The notes under the pieces were generated by a model. The model had not been told where the DNA came from, did no database searches, and worked only from the letters and a program-made list of their open reading frames with translations. Of a stretch of 64,000 bases of DNA, positions 18,326 through 28,308 are shown piece by piece (the stretch's first letter is position 1; each line of letters begins with the position of its first letter). Position numbers and translations under genes: made by a program. This DNA is from Mucilaginibacter glaciei (lineage in GTDB: Bacteria > Bacteroidota > Bacteroidia > Sphingobacteriales > Sphingobacteriaceae), in assembly GCF_014773245.1 (NCBI RefSeq), contig NZ_JACWMX010000005.1:372001-436000 (forward strand). The letters run 5' to 3'.

Positions 18326-21235
18326 ATGAAGCTGAACATAGATTACCAGGAAAAATTCCAGCAAAGGCACATAGCGCCAAACCAGGCCGATACCGATAAA
18401 ATGTTAAAAACTATCGGCGTCGATTCGCTTGATGAATTGATCTCGCAAACCGTTCCGGATAAGATACGGTTGAAAAATCCGCTGAATTTACCGGCAGCAA
18501 AAAGCGAGTTCGATTACCTGAACACGCTGAAGCAAACTGCTTCAAAAAACAAGGTGATGAAGTCATACATCGGCCAGGGCTATTATGATGTAATTGTTCC
18601 CGGTGTCATTCAGCGTAATATTCTGGAGAATCCAGGATGGTATACCCAATACACTCCATACCAGGCCGAAATTGCCCAAGGCCGTTTACAGGCACTATTG
18701 AATTTCCAAACTATGGTTATCGACCTTACCGGGATGGAAATTGCCAATGCATCTTTATTAGATGAGGGTACTGCAGCAGCCGAGGCGATGTGTATGCAGT
18801 ACAGCCTGCGTAAAAATCAAAAAGCCAATGTGTTTTTTGTGAGCGAAGAGCTATTCCCGCAAACTATCGATATTTTAAAAACCCGCAGCGAGCCTTACGG
18901 CATCATCTTGCAAATTGGAGATCACCGTACCGTTGAGTTGACGGACGATATGTTTGGCGCCATCGTACAATACCCGGCAGGTAACGGTGCTGTTTACAAC
19001 TACACCGAATTTGCTAACGCCCTGCACCAAAAGAATATTAAACTAACGGTAGTTGCCGATATTATGAGCCTGATCCTGCTAACGCCTCCGGGTGAGTGGG
19101 GAGCGGATATTGTGGTAGGCAGCACGCAGCGGTTTGGTGTGCCAATGGGTTTCGGTGGCCCGCATGCTGCGTTTTTCGCCACGAAAGAAGAATACAAACG
19201 CTCTATCCCCGGTCGCATTATTGGTGTAACTATTGATAGCGCGGGCAACTACGCTTTGCGTATGGCCTTGCAAACCCGTGAGCAGCACATCCGCAGGGAT
19301 AAGGCAACTTCAAATATCTGTACTGCGCAGGCTTTGCTGGCTATTATGGCTGGTATGTATGCCGTATATCACGGCCCACAAGGGCTGAAGCTGATCGCTC
19401 AGCGCATTCACGGTTTAACTGTATTATTGGCAGCCTCTTTAAAGGAATTAGGCTACGAACAATTAAATGAAGCTTACTTCGATACCCTAAAATTCGACCT
19501 GGGCAAATTAAAAGGCCCTGTTAATTCAGAAGCGGTTAACAACCTGGCCAATTTCCATTATAGCGGCACGATAGCTACTATCTCGATTGATGAAACCACA
19601 TCGCCAGAAGATATTAAGACACTGGTACGCCTGTTTGCCAAAGTAAAAGGCAAAACACTGGCTGATGCTAATTTCGATGAACTAAAAAATAACGTTGAAG
19701 GCATTATCCCTGCCGAATTGCAACGTACATCGGCATACTTAACCCACGGCATTTTTAATTCGCACCATTCAGAACATGAAATGCTGCGATATATTAAGTC
19801 GTTAGAGGCAAAGGATCTTTCGCTTTGTCACTCTATGATCGCATTAGGGTCATGTACTATGAAGCTGAATGCTACAACAGAGATGGTACCCGTTACCTGG
19901 CCTGAGTTTAGCAAAATGCACCCTTTTGCACCAAGCGACCAGGTTGGTGGCTACATGCAGTTGTTTGATGAGTTGAACAAATGGTTAAGCGAGATAACAG
20001 GCTTCGCATCCATGAGCTTACAGCCTAATGCGGGTGCACAGGGCGAGTATGCGGGTTTGATGGTTATCCGTGCTTATCATCAGGATAGGGGCGATACCCA
20101 CCGTAATATCGCGTTGATCCCGTCATCTGCACATGGCACCAACCCTGCATCGGCAGCAATGGCCGGAATGAAAATCGTAGTTGTAAAATGCGACGATAAC
20201 GGTAATATTGATGTTGCCGATGTAAAGGCTAAGGCCGAGCAGTATAAAAATGAATTGTCGTGCTTAATGGTTACTTATCCGTCTACGCATGGTGTATTCG
20301 AGGAAAGCATTATCGAGATCTGTGAGATCATTCACCAACATGGTGGCCAGGTTTATATGGACGGTGCCAACATGAACGCACAGGTGGGCTTAACCAGTCC
20401 GGCCGCTATCGGTGCCGATGTTTGCCACTTAAATCTGCATAAAACTTTCTGTATCCCACATGGCGGTGGTGGCCCGGGTATGGGCCCAATTGGTGTAGCT
20501 AAACACCTGGTGCCTTACTTACCTGGCCATGCTGTTGTCGATATCGATAACGGTAAGGCTATCCACGCGGTATCTGCTGCGCCATGGGGTTCTGCATCTA
20601 TCCTGATCATATCACATGCTTATATTGCCATGATGGGCGGCGAGGGTTTAACTGATGCTACCCGTTACGCTATCCTGAACGCTAACTATATTAAAACCCG
20701 GTTGGCAAGCCACTACAATGTGTTGTACACCGGTAAAAACGACCGTTGTGCACACGAAATGATCTTAGATTGCCGCTCGTTTAAACAGTACGGTGTCGAG
20801 GTGGTGGATATTGCCAAGCGTTTAATGGATTACGGTTTCCATGCGCCAACAGTATCGTTCCCGGTTGCGGGTACGGTAATGGTTGAGCCAACCGAATCTG
20901 AGCCTAAACATGAATTGGATCGTTTTTGCGATGCCATGATCTCTATCCGTCATGAAATTGAGGATGTGGAAAACGGCTTGAGCGATAAATTAGATAACCC
21001 GTTGAAGAATGCACCACACACTGCTGCTGTAATTACGGCTAATGAGTGGGAGCATCCGTATACGCGCCAAAAAGCAGCATTCCCGTTACCTTACGTAGCG
21101 CAATACAAATTCTGGCCATCTGTTGGCCGGGTAAACGACACCTACGGCGACCGGACGCTGATCTGTTCATGTCCGCCATTATCTGATTACGAGTTTGAAG
21201 AAAGTGAAGTAACTACACCGGAATACGGAACGTGA
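18326..21235 (+). CDS. gcvP: Glycine dehydrogenase (aminomethyl-transferring), P protein
   Basis: A 969-residue PLP enzyme of the glycine cleavage system. It decarboxylates glycine and passes the aminomethyl group to lipoyl-GcvH. Both halves of the bacterial one-chain form are present: the N-terminal half starts with FQQRHIAPN and contains SYIGQGYYD, and the C-terminal half contains the PLP lysine in [19 protein letters not shown] (about residues 708-726) and ends with [10 protein letters not shown]. Length is normal for the fused form. The other gcv genes are not in this window, so the system is dispersed. A strong terminator follows. Confidence 0.98.
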   Translation: MKLNIDYQEKFQQRHIAPNQADTDKMLKTIGVDSLDELISQTVPDKIRLKNPLNLPAAKSEFDYLNTLKQTASKNKVMKSYIGQGYYDVIVPGVIQRNILENPGWYTQYTPYQAEIAQGRLQALLNFQTMVIDLTGMEIANASLLDEGTAAAEAMCMQYSLRKNQKANVFFVSEELFPQTIDILKTRSEPYGIILQIGDHRTVELTDDMFGAIVQYPAGNGAVYNYTEFANALHQKNIKLTVVADIMSLILLTPPGEWGADIVVGSTQRFGVPMGFGGPHAAFFATKEEYKRSIPGRIIGVTIDSAGNYALRMALQTREQHIRRDKATSNICTAQALLAIMAGMYAVYHGPQGLKLIAQRIHGLTVLLAASLKELGYEQLNEAYFDTLKFDLGKLKGPVNSEAVNNLANFHYSGTIATISIDETTSPEDIKTLVRLFAKVKGKTLADANFDELKNNVEGIIPAELQRTSAYLTHGIFNSHHSEHEMLRYIKSLEAKDLSLCHSMIALGSCTMKLNATTEMVPVTWPEFSKMHPFAPSDQVGGYMQLFDELNKWLSEITGFASMSLQPNAGAQGEYAGLMVIRAYHQDRGDTHRNIALIPSSAHGTNPASAAMAGMKIVVVKCDDNGNIDVADVKAKAEQYKNELSCLMVTYPSTHGVFEESIIEICEIIHQHGGQVYMDGANMNAQVGLTSPAAIGADVCHLNLHKTFCIPHGGGGPGMGPIGVAKHLVPYLPGHAVVDIDNGKAIHAVSAAPWGSASILIISHAYIAMMGGEGLTDATRYAILNANYIKTRLASHYNVLYTGKNDRCAHEMILDCRSFKQYGVEVVDIAKRLMDYGFHAPTVSFPVAGTVMVEPTESEPKHELDRFCDAMISIRHEIEDVENGLSDKLDNPLKNAPHTAAVITANEWEHPYTRQKAAFPLPYVAQYKFWPSVGRVNDTYGDRTLICSCPPLSDYEFEESEVTTPEYGT

Positions 21236-21281
21236 GAATAGACGTGCAGATGCGAGTATATGCAAATGCGCAAATAAAACT

Positions 21282-21314
21282 ACGACAAAGGCTCCAAAAT
21301 GGAGCCTTTGTCGT
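21282..21314. terminator. Strong bidirectional terminator after gcvP
   Basis: A perfect 14-bp inverted repeat (ACGACAAAGGCTCC / GGAGCCTTTGTCGT) with an AAAAT loop. It separates gcvP from the converging secreted-protein gene. The T-run is weak, but the stem is long. Confidence 0.75.
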
Positions 21315-21345
21315 TTACATTTTCTTGAGAAGGACAGAGCCTTTT

Positions 21346-21789
21346 TTATTTCAGATAACTCATCTTCAACAGCTTCATTGCTTCCTTTTCATCCTGCGTG
21401 CAAACAGCGCAAAAAGTACCTATACCATTTACCGGGCCTTCATATTCCCATTTAAATGTTTCTTTTTTATTTAGTGATACGTTTACAATTTTTAAATCGT
21501 ACCCCGATGGTATCACATAGCATATACTTTTATTGGGGAACAAGATTTTGAACGCTTGCTGGTTTTTGTATATAGCTTTACCGGCATAAACCATCTTTAT
21601 TTCATCTCTGTTTGCACCGTGATAAAAAGTTACTGATGATGGCCTCCCGCCTTTGGTCCAAAATGAATATCCTTGATAGGTACTTGTGCCCGGTTTGCCG
21701 TAATAATAGTTGGCCACTTTTTGTGCGTACGAACTGGTAGCTGCAAAGCTCCACATAGACAAAAATATTAACGCTATTTTGAATTTCAT
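21346..21789 (-). CDS. Small secreted protein of unknown function
   Basis: A 147-residue protein with a Sec signal peptide (FLSMWSFAATSSYA, cleavage near residue 22). The mature part has an all-beta look with many Y, K and G residues (VANYYYGKPGTSTYQGYSFW). There is a CAVC-like pair (FCAVCTQDE) near the C-terminus that could form a disulfide. No family recognised. It converges on gcvP. Confidence 0.7.
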   Translation of the reverse strand: MKFKIALIFLSMWSFAATSSYAQKVANYYYGKPGTSTYQGYSFWTKGGRPSSVTFYHGANRDEIKMVYAGKAIYKNQQAFKILFPNKSICYVIPSGYDLKIVNVSLNKKETFKWEYEGPVNGIGTFCAVCTQDEKEAMKLLKMSYLK

Positions 21790-22156
21790 GGTAAGTTTGG
21801 TTTGTTATTATTAATAAATATCTGAGGGGCTAAATTGTTTTGATGATACAGTTGAGGTTCATATCAATACCTTCTTAATTTTTTTTAATAACAATCTGCA
21901 CGTAACAAAACTTCGTAATTTATTGTGGTTTAAAATCTGCACATTTGTGCACCGGTCAAAATATATAAATACGTCTTTCTGTAACAATAGGGAAGTATTG
22001 ATAATCAGTTAATTGGCTAAGCCGAAATACAATTTGGATTTGACGTTTTAAGGGCGGTTAACAGTTGTCATAGCAAAAAAGTACCTTTAAAAAGATTACT
22101 TTTACAACAATTTGGAATATAACCTTTTAATTTGTACTTCCGTATAAAGTAGATAT
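21790..22156. other. 367-base non-coding gap between divergent genes
   Basis: AT-rich intergenic DNA. I see one promoter-like element for the response regulator, TTAATTTG at 22127-22134 (one mismatch to TAnnTTTG), 22 bases before its start. No repeat, RNA gene or ORF is convincing in the rest. Confidence 0.5.
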
Positions 22157-22579
22157 ATGAGTCCTGATAACAACAAAACAGTAAGTATTTTATTGGTTGA
22201 CGACGATGAGATAAACAATTTTATATCTATAAAATTGATTAAGAAGGCTTTACTGAATACAGATATCATGGCCTGCCTAAACGGCAAATTTGCTATCGAC
22301 ACTCTATCCGATATTCAGCGCAAAGATCCTGCTCAACTTCCTGATTATATTTTGTTAGATATTAACATGCCTATTATGAATGGCTGGGAGTTTTTAGATG
22401 AATACAAACGCTTAAACCTCGATCCGCTTTCTAAAAGTAAGATCTTTATCATATCGTCTTCGGTGTTCAGTAACGATATCAACAAGGCGCGTTCGTACCC
22501 GCTGGTGAAAGATTTTGTATCAAAGCCGCTTAATGTAGAAAAGATTAAAGAGCTGTTTGGTATCGAAAAAGAATTTTAA
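22157..22579 (+). CDS. Single-domain response regulator (REC)
   Basis: A 140-residue receiver-only protein. Acidic pocket LLVDDDEIN (about residues 10-18), phosphoacceptor D in YILLDINMPIMNGWEF (about residue 66), conserved S/T in FIISSSVFS, and the lysine in VSKPLN near residue 124 are all present. There is no output domain, so it probably works by protein contact in a phosphorelay, like many Bacteroidota 'two-component response regulators' of this CheY-like type. Its 3' end overlaps the converging MBL-fold gene by 4 bases. Confidence 0.92.
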   Translation: MSPDNNKTVSILLVDDDEINNFISIKLIKKALLNTDIMACLNGKFAIDTLSDIQRKDPAQLPDYILLDINMPIMNGWEFLDEYKRLNLDPLSKSKIFIISSSVFSNDINKARSYPLVKDFVSKPLNVEKIKELFGIEKEF

Positions 22580-23346
22580 GCCGGGGTTATTGTAAATACT
22601 TCATCCGTGTAATTTACCGTTCCTATTGCTGTTGCGCGGGCATGGTAAAACAAGCAAACATCGCCTTGGGCAGCTGCTTTTTTGCCATAAGCAATGCGTA
22701 GTTCGGCAGCACGTTGGCCGTCGTAATCATACTTAGCAACAAATTTTCTGATCAGTTGCTCCGGCTCGGGTAATTCATCGCCCCCAAAGAACACCTTTTT
22801 GCCCTCTATATCTAACCAAAATACCTGGTGAAACTTGCTGTGCCCTGCCGATAATTCATATTGAATGCCGGTTTTGTACTCGCCGCTACCTTCAACAAAA
22901 TCAATTTTGGCGCCATACTGCAAAGCTTCAAAGATCTCGGCATGGTAAGAAGATGATTTGCCCGATAAGCCAAATTCAAACTCCTCGCGCTGAATAACGT
23001 GTGTTGCCTGCGGAAACGATGGCTCCAGTTTACCATAGCGGTCAACTACTAAGCCGCCCGAATGATCGTAATGCAAATGAGACATCAGCACCAGCGTTAC
23101 ATCCTCCGGCTCAAAACCGGCATTGCGGATGTGTTGGTGCAGTAGCAGTTCGTCGCGGGTATCTTTGTAGCCTAACCCGGCATCAAGCAGGATCAGGTCA
23201 TCAGCCGTTTTGATCAGGAATGGGTTAACGTGGATAAAGAGCGACCCCGGCCTGTCCTTACGGTTATCCGTTTGCGGGTTAAAGGGAATAAACTTTTTAG
23301 TAGCATCAACCGAATACGAACCCTCACCCAAAGCAAAAACTTCCAT
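22576..23346 (-). CDS. MBL-fold metallo-hydrolase
   Basis: A beta-lactamase-fold hydrolase of 256 residues. The metal motif HLHYDHSGG is intact, with further ligands expected in AGHSKFHQV and FGGDELPEPEQ. Resemblance is to AHL-lactonase-like or glyoxalase II-like members; the substrate is unknown. The frame is open 17 codons further upstream, but the start at 23346 (MEVFALGEG) is chosen because a -7 promoter box lies at 23364-23371, inside the longer version. Confidence 0.88.
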   Translation of the reverse strand: MEVFALGEGSYSVDATKKFIPFNPQTDNRKDRPGSLFIHVNPFLIKTADDLILLDAGLGYKDTRDELLLHQHIRNAGFEPEDVTLVLMSHLHYDHSGGLVVDRYGKLEPSFPQATHVIQREEFEFGLSGKSSSYHAEIFEALQYGAKIDFVEGSGEYKTGIQYELSAGHSKFHQVFWLDIEGKKVFFGGDELPEPEQLIRKFVAKYDYDGQRAAELRIAYGKKAAAQGDVCLFYHARATAIGTVNYTDEVFTITPA

Positions 23347-23363
23347 AGCAAATAAAATGTGCC

Positions 23364-23371
23364 GCAAATAT
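23364..23371 (-). promoter_or_regulatory. -7 box of the MBL-fold gene
   Basis: Read on the minus strand, TATATTTG matches TAnnTTTG exactly, 17 bases before the preferred start at 23346. No clear -33 TTTG is seen upstream. Confidence 0.5.
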
Positions 23372-23565
23372 AAGGCGTGAAAGTTTAATAATCTCACCTA
23401 AATGGCAATACGCCCATCTATAACTCTTTTACAAACGGCTTGCTAAAAGCCATGAATTTTCTCCCTCTTCTTTGGAAAGGTTTGGGGTGAGGCGTGTAAC
23501 GTTTCAAAACTTTCCGCGTCTATTAATAGGTAACACAGCCAACACAAGGGTTTGCGCGGCAAAAT

Positions 23566-23828
23566 TGGTTACATGCGTTAAAAGTTAATTTGTTTTGAGT
23601 GCTTTCCCTTGTGTTTTCTGTACCTGTATAATCGAAAAAACCAAAAATGCATATTGGCAAAACGAAAAATGCAATTTTCGGTAAAAAGTTAGTAGTTAGC
23701 TGTTTTTTACAGCTGATTTTAATAGTCGTTTAAAGGCCATTTAATATTGAATTAAATGGCCTTTTTTTGTTGTTTTATAGCTCAAAATATTTGTTTATCT
23801 GCTATGAAATTCTTATCTTTAAGTGTAA
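23566..23828. other. Prophage left end, non-coding
   Basis: No gene is visible between the presumed left end and the adenine methyltransferase stop. The stretch holds AT-rich motifs that recur, inverted and in the same order, at the right end: TACC (23621), ACCAAAAAT (23640), GCATA (23649), TGCA (23670), CGGTA (23679) and TAGTTAGCT (23693-23701). These are candidates for transposase-binding end sites. A perfect hairpin follows at 23732. The bases 23398-23565 left of it are host intergenic DNA with nothing notable. Confidence 0.5.
23732..23768. terminator. Terminator hairpin at the prophage left end
   Basis: A perfect 14-bp stem (AAAGGCCATTTAAT / ATTAAATGGCCTTT) with a 5-base loop and a run of seven T on the plus strand, with A residues at the other side. 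It would insulate phage and host transcription. Sixteen bases of its left side (23729-23744) recur inverted at 60648-60663 near the right end. Confidence 0.7.
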
Positions 23829-24632
23829 TTATATCGGATAGTTAGTCGTGATAACCTCGACCTTTCTCTTCTGATATCCTGTTCCTTTTTGATTAACACT
23901 TACTCCTGACTCTACCGACCAAGTGTGCCAACCGTTATCTTTGGCGTATTGCGCTAATATAGGCGATGGATAGGAAGATAACATACACTTGCCTTTAATG
24001 CCGGCAATGGTCTTTAAAAGGGCTTCAAAGTCCTCTATAGAATATCCATCATAATGACCACAGTCGCTGTTAAAGTATGGCGGGTCGCAATAGAAGAAGC
24101 TACTTTCCGTGTCCCGGCTTTTTATCACATACAATGCATCTGCGCACTCTAATTGAACACCTTGCAGCCTTATCGCCATGTCTTCTGTAAAACGCTCCTT
24201 ATTGTTAGCAATCTTCTTGGTCGTAGTCCTTTTAGCTTTATCAAACCCGAACGTTCCATCGATCTGTGAGCAGAAACTTTGACTGCTTAACACCCATATT
24301 GCCCATGCCCGCTTTATTTCACTGAACATATCAGGATGGTTATAAATGACCGATGCCTTTCGATGGAGGTCGCGGCTGTGTAACGTGATTCTAATTTCCT
24401 TTTCCAGGCTTACAAAGTCATCCTGCACAACTCTGTAGAAGTTCATCAACTCTCTATTTGTATCGTTCAAAACTTCAACGTTAGATTGCTCCTTTGCAAA
24501 GAAGACAGCTGCGCCTCCTATAAATGGCTCGCAATAAAGGTTATGAACCGGCATCGATTCGATGATTTTCGTTGCTAACTTCTGTTTGCCACCGTAGTAG
24601 CTGATCGGGGTTTTTAAATTTATTCTTGACAT
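23829..24632 (-). CDS. Dam-type DNA adenine N6-methyltransferase
   Basis: A class D12 (alpha-group) methyltransferase of 267 residues. The SAM-binding motif is seen in ISYYGGKQKL near the N-terminus and the catalytic motif DPPY in FFYCDPPYFNSD at about residue 180, with the target-recognition region between them. The frame extends 13 codons upstream, but ATG 24632 gives the usual start just before the motif. It is the leftmost prophage gene, outside the tail module, where transposable phages often carry a DNA-modification gene protecting phage DNA from host restriction. Target sequence unknown (GATC is common for the family). Confidence 0.92.
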   Translation of the reverse strand: MSRINLKTPISYYGGKQKLATKIIESMPVHNLYCEPFIGGAAVFFAKEQSNVEVLNDTNRELMNFYRVVQDDFVSLEKEIRITLHSRDLHRKASVIYNHPDMFSEIKRAWAIWVLSSQSFCSQIDGTFGFDKAKRTTTKKIANNKERFTEDMAIRLQGVQLECADALYVIKSRDTESSFFYCDPPYFNSDCGHYDGYSIEDFEALLKTIAGIKGKCMLSSYPSPILAQYAKDNGWHTWSVESGVSVNQKGTGYQKRKVEVITTNYPI

Positions 24633-24645
24633 ATTTCGTATATTT

Positions 24646-24747
24646 GTAATCTCACTAAAACAGAATTGCACTATATATCACAATCCCGTGGCCTACGCCT
24701 CGGCACGTGTACATAGTGCATTCCAGTTTGTTTTAGTGAGACATTAC
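24646..24747. repeat. Nested long inverted repeat next to the methyltransferase gene
   Basis: A hairpin of about 100 bases. The outer arms CTCACTAAAACA (24651-24662) and TGTTTTAGTGAG (24729-24740) are perfect; GTAAT (24646) and ATTAC (24743) continue them across a 2-base bulge; inside, GCACTAT (24668-24674) pairs with ATAGTGC (24713-24719) and CGTG with CACG close to the tip. It lies between two leftward genes, 14 bases from the methyltransferase start. It could be a structured leader or small RNA, an attenuator, or a relic site; see findings. Confidence 0.7.
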
Positions 24748-24774
24748 GAAAGGGAGCCGGGGCGCTTTTTTAAC

Positions 24775-25170
24775 CTAATCAGCACCTTTTCCATCAGTGC
24801 CAATTTTCGAAGCTTTACCTCTAATCTTATCAGACATAAAAGCATCATAATCCTTTTGTATAGCCTGTTGCTGTAAGGTGATTATAGCCTTTCTTATATC
24901 CGCCGCCAGTTTCTCCAGTTCAGTTATTTGTTGCCCTGATAGTTTGGGGCTTGCCTTGATTTGCGCCCATTCATCCGGTGTAAGGGTGATGGCGTAAATT
25001 GCTTCGGCATTCAATGTAAGCGGGATTTGATAAACTTTTTGCGGGTCGACAGTAAATGAGGGCGCAGCCACATACGCTTCATGATTTTTAATTGCAGAAA
25101 CTGTTTTTTTCTGCGCGATAGTGGTAAGGCTTATGCCTACCAGGGCGATTAATAAAATTGCTTTTTTCAT
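24775..25170 (-). CDS. Small exported protein of the phage tail-fibre region
   Basis: A 131-residue protein with a Sec signal peptide (LIALVGISLTTIA, cleavage near residue 19). The mature part is mostly helical and charged (ITELEKLAADIRKAIITLQQQ, a likely coiled coil). No family recognised. It follows the fibre gene by 27 bases on the same strand and is probably co-transcribed late in infection. A fibre chaperone or a cell-envelope factor are possible roles; neither is shown by the sequence. Confidence 0.7.
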   Translation of the reverse strand: MKKAILLIALVGISLTTIAQKKTVSAIKNHEAYVAAPSFTVDPQKVYQIPLTLNAEAIYAITLTPDEWAQIKASPKLSGQQITELEKLAADIRKAIITLQQQAIQKDYDAFMSDKIRGKASKIGTDGKGAD

Positions 25171-25197
25171 GATTTTATATTAATGGTTTAATTAAAT

Positions 25198-28100
25198 TTA
25201 TGGTTGCACTGGCGCATTGGTAGCCAGCCAGGTACTTGCGGCGTACTTAACGTACACTACGCCACCGGCTGTGATATTGCCGCAGATGACGCGGAAGCCG
25301 AGGGCGGCTGACGGGTAGGTACTGTTAAGTGTCGCAGAACTTAAGGTAGTTGTTGTGGCGTTAAAGGCGGTAAGGTCTACTGCCTCAAATCTGCCTGTAG
25401 CATTTCTAATAACTGTGCTGTACGTGCCCGATGAATATGTTGGAATAGCCGCAGTAGTAATGTAACCCTCTTTAGAAAAAGAAACCCTATCGACACCTTG
25501 CCAACGAAACTTTGCAATGTCCGCAGTGCTTGAAGCGTTTACCAAGTCTGTAATTAAAGCCGGGTTGGCATCCGCAATATTGCGCGATAAAACTGCGCCA
25601 GTTGCGTTTAAATTAACCGTTGCGTTGTTATCCGATGCCATACTTCTTAATGAACTCAACCTCAATGTGCCTAAATTATCCAGGTTCATTACGTTGGAAA
25701 ATATGCCATTTCCAATTGCCGCCGACCAGTTAAGATAACCAAAATTTGTGCTGCCGCTTATTGCAATAAGCCCCTGTCTAAATTCTACACTGCTACTGGT
25801 TGAACTTCCTGTATTCCATGCGGATGCCGTCCATCTAATATGAGGTGTCCATTGCGCTGTTACTGACGCTGTTGACGGGGTTGTGTTGGTTAATATATAG
25901 GCATCAGCAGTAACGTTTGCCAAGCCTGTCCTGTTGATTGTTTGCGGGGCTGTCCAAACGTGTGAATACGATAAATCGGTACTAATTGTGTTTGCCGATC
26001 TTGAAAGGCCGTTTGCAAATGTTAGCGGCACCTCATACCTGCCGTCCGACTGCGTCTTTGTATATGAGGTTGCCTTATCGGCTTTTAAAGCCATTTGGGA
26101 TGCGAGGTTGGGTTTTCCAACCAAACCGCCAACACTCGTGGTATCTCCTGTTATTGTTCTGTCTGCCGACAGATTGCCCCCGCCCGTTAATCCATAACCA
26201 AGTGTTATGGTTCGAGACGTAGGCACATAGCCGCCCAGTGCAGAGGTAACCGCGCTTGTAGTTGGATAATCTGTAGCTGAATTTGTAAGCGTTGATTTTT
26301 TATTAGCCAATATTTCATAACGACCATCGAAAGCAGTTAGGTTAGCATCAAATATATTGCCTGATAAGCTTAAGTAGCTGCCATTTGTATAAGTACCCGC
26401 TCCGCTGATCTGCCCGAAATAGATAGGATCGGTACCAATTACCGGCCCTGACCCGCCGATATACGTCCATTGTGTATTTTTATTAGCCGTACCGACAGTT
26501 ACCAATACCGTGGCCTGTTCTAACTCGCTACTCTCGTCTGCATCCGAAACACGCGTCCATGCACCGGCAGCAACCAGGTAAATACCGTTTTGCGCCGGTA
26601 CCGTCTGGCTGCCAACCAATACACGGTTTCCCGCTATTAAGGCAATACCATCAACTGTCTGTGTACCCGATAGCGTAATATTGCCAGTGGTTTTTACCCG
26701 AACAGCGTTCTTCCAGGTAATACCCGTTAATAGGTTGTCAATGTATCCCTTGGGTGCCGCCGACAACGCGTTGGTTGGGGTGATTGATGATAAGATCAAA
26801 TCGCCCGTCATGGTACCGCCTGTTTTTGAAATATATGCGGAGCCAGCTGTCGTTACATCGTCTGTTGTGGCAAGTAGACCGCTTTTACCAGGGAATGTTA
26901 AAATAACATTAGTCGCAGCATCTGCAAAATTTAAATAGGTCGCGGCGGCAGCACCGGTATTTCTATTATTAAAGCCGCCTTTGTTCATACCTGTAACGTA
27001 ATTACTTGCACCGTCTTGAAGAGTTATACCTATGGGTGTTTGTAGTAAGTATTCGCCTGTAGTCGTATTGTGAAGAACTACATAGTTTTCGTTGCTGACA
27101 TTTTTTTCCACCAATAGGCCGTATGGAGATAAACCAGTTAACTTATTAGTTGCGGTATAACTTGCTGAATGATTACCATAAGCATTATCTGCATTTACCT
27201 TAGCGTAGCCCGTTGATGCCAATGTGTTAACACTATCTACATATCGCTTGTCAACTAATGATAAATCAGTAAAATTTGATCGGTAATTTCCAAAATATTT
27301 GAGGCCCGAGTTTGAAATTTCATCAACAATGTAACCATCGCTTGTATAAGAAAACTGCTTGCCGTCAACGTTAGTATGTCGCATTGTCCAGGTATCTAAA
27401 CCCACCTCTAATAATGATCCCTTAGGTGAAACATTATCAGTTGTTGCGAACCTGACGTAAGGTGTTTTAAGACTAAAGGTTGGGCCTGAATTTTCAAAGG
27501 ATGCGGTATAGCTGCCGCCAGATCCGGTACCCGTAAAATATAAAGGATTTGACCTGCCACCACCGGCTATACCCGCATCTATAGTTGTAGATGAATTAAG
27601 GGTTCCACCCAATTTTATATCACCATCTACCTGGGTCAACCCATTTGATGCTGTTACGCTTGCGCTATCGGTTTTAAATACGTTGATCCAATTTTCAACG
27701 CTTGCACCTATATTTTTTTGAACCACAAAAGAACCACCTCCAGCAGCCTCGCCGAAACGGAAAGTGGGCTTTGTAGCACGATCAATTTCAACTCCCACGA
27801 ATGGGCCGATATTTTGAGAAGCTATAACCGCAGTGAATCCGGTAGCGGTTTCGCCAGGTACCAATGTGCGGGCCTGTGAGGTAAGATATATGTTATCAGC
27901 ACCAACACCACCACTAAAGTTATTAAAGCCGCCAGAAAAGGAATTACCGCCTACTTTATTAGCTTTTAAGGATGCAATGCTGTCAATTTGCGCCTTGCTG
28001 TAACCGCCGTTCACTTGCAGCCACTGTGTACCATCATAGCGGTACAGGCCCGGCGCGATAGCTCCGGTACGCATAAACAGCGCATTTACCTTTAAACTAT

Positions 28101-28281
28101 CCGGCACGTATGCAGGGAATGATGGAACAGGCCCTTTAGGGATGCCGATGTACTGCCTCGACAGCGTTGACCAATTGGAAAGTACCTGCGCCGTTTGCGT
28201 TTGCACATACGGCGGCTTTTGCTGCGCACTGGCCGCTACGGCCAGACACAGGAAGAGAAGTAAATTTAATAATCGTTTCAT
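25198..28281 (-). CDS. Large tail fibre-like protein with a signal peptide
   Basis: A 1027-residue protein. After an N-terminal Sec-type signal (LLLFLCLAVAASA) there is a segment with QKPPYVQTQTAQVLSNWSTLSRQY, then a long beta-rich S/T/G/N-rich region with fibre-like passages such as GGTMTGDLILSS, PKGYIDNLLTGITWKNAVRVKT and VLVGSQTVPAQNGIYLV, which are typical of phage tail fibres. Repeated YAKVNAD/YTKTQSDGRY and IDSIASLKAN segments look like trimeric fibre knots. It is the last large gene of the tail module and probably binds the host surface. A signal peptide on a fibre is odd; see findings. Confidence 0.82.
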   Translation of the reverse strand: MKRLLNLLLFLCLAVAASAQQKPPYVQTQTAQVLSNWSTLSRQYIGIPKGPVPSFPAYVPDSLKVNALFMRTGAIAPGLYRYDGTQWLQVNGGYSKAQIDSIASLKANKVGGNSFSGGFNNFSGGVGADNIYLTSQARTLVPGETATGFTAVIASQNIGPFVGVEIDRATKPTFRFGEAAGGGSFVVQKNIGASVENWINVFKTDSASVTASNGLTQVDGDIKLGGTLNSSTTIDAGIAGGGRSNPLYFTGTGSGGSYTASFENSGPTFSLKTPYVRFATTDNVSPKGSLLEVGLDTWTMRHTNVDGKQFSYTSDGYIVDEISNSGLKYFGNYRSNFTDLSLVDKRYVDSVNTLASTGYAKVNADNAYGNHSASYTATNKLTGLSPYGLLVEKNVSNENYVVLHNTTTGEYLLQTPIGITLQDGASNYVTGMNKGGFNNRNTGAAAATYLNFADAATNVILTFPGKSGLLATTDDVTTAGSAYISKTGGTMTGDLILSSITPTNALSAAPKGYIDNLLTGITWKNAVRVKTTGNITLSGTQTVDGIALIAGNRVLVGSQTVPAQNGIYLVAAGAWTRVSDADESSELEQATVLVTVGTANKNTQWTYIGGSGPVIGTDPIYFGQISGAGTYTNGSYLSLSGNIFDANLTAFDGRYEILANKKSTLTNSATDYPTTSAVTSALGGYVPTSRTITLGYGLTGGGNLSADRTITGDTTSVGGLVGKPNLASQMALKADKATSYTKTQSDGRYEVPLTFANGLSRSANTISTDLSYSHVWTAPQTINRTGLANVTADAYILTNTTPSTASVTAQWTPHIRWTASAWNTGSSTSSSVEFRQGLIAISGSTNFGYLNWSAAIGNGIFSNVMNLDNLGTLRLSSLRSMASDNNATVNLNATGAVLSRNIADANPALITDLVNASSTADIAKFRWQGVDRVSFSKEGYITTAAIPTYSSGTYSTVIRNATGRFEAVDLTAFNATTTTLSSATLNSTYPSAALGFRVICGNITAGGVVYVKYAASTWLATNAPVQP

Positions 28282-28308
28282 TGTTATTTATAGGGGTTTT
28301 AAAGCTTA

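Noticed and set aside
23398..23565. Attachment site of an integrase-type prophage
   Set aside because: No tyrosine or serine integrase and no tRNA gene; the element moves by a MuA-type transposase.
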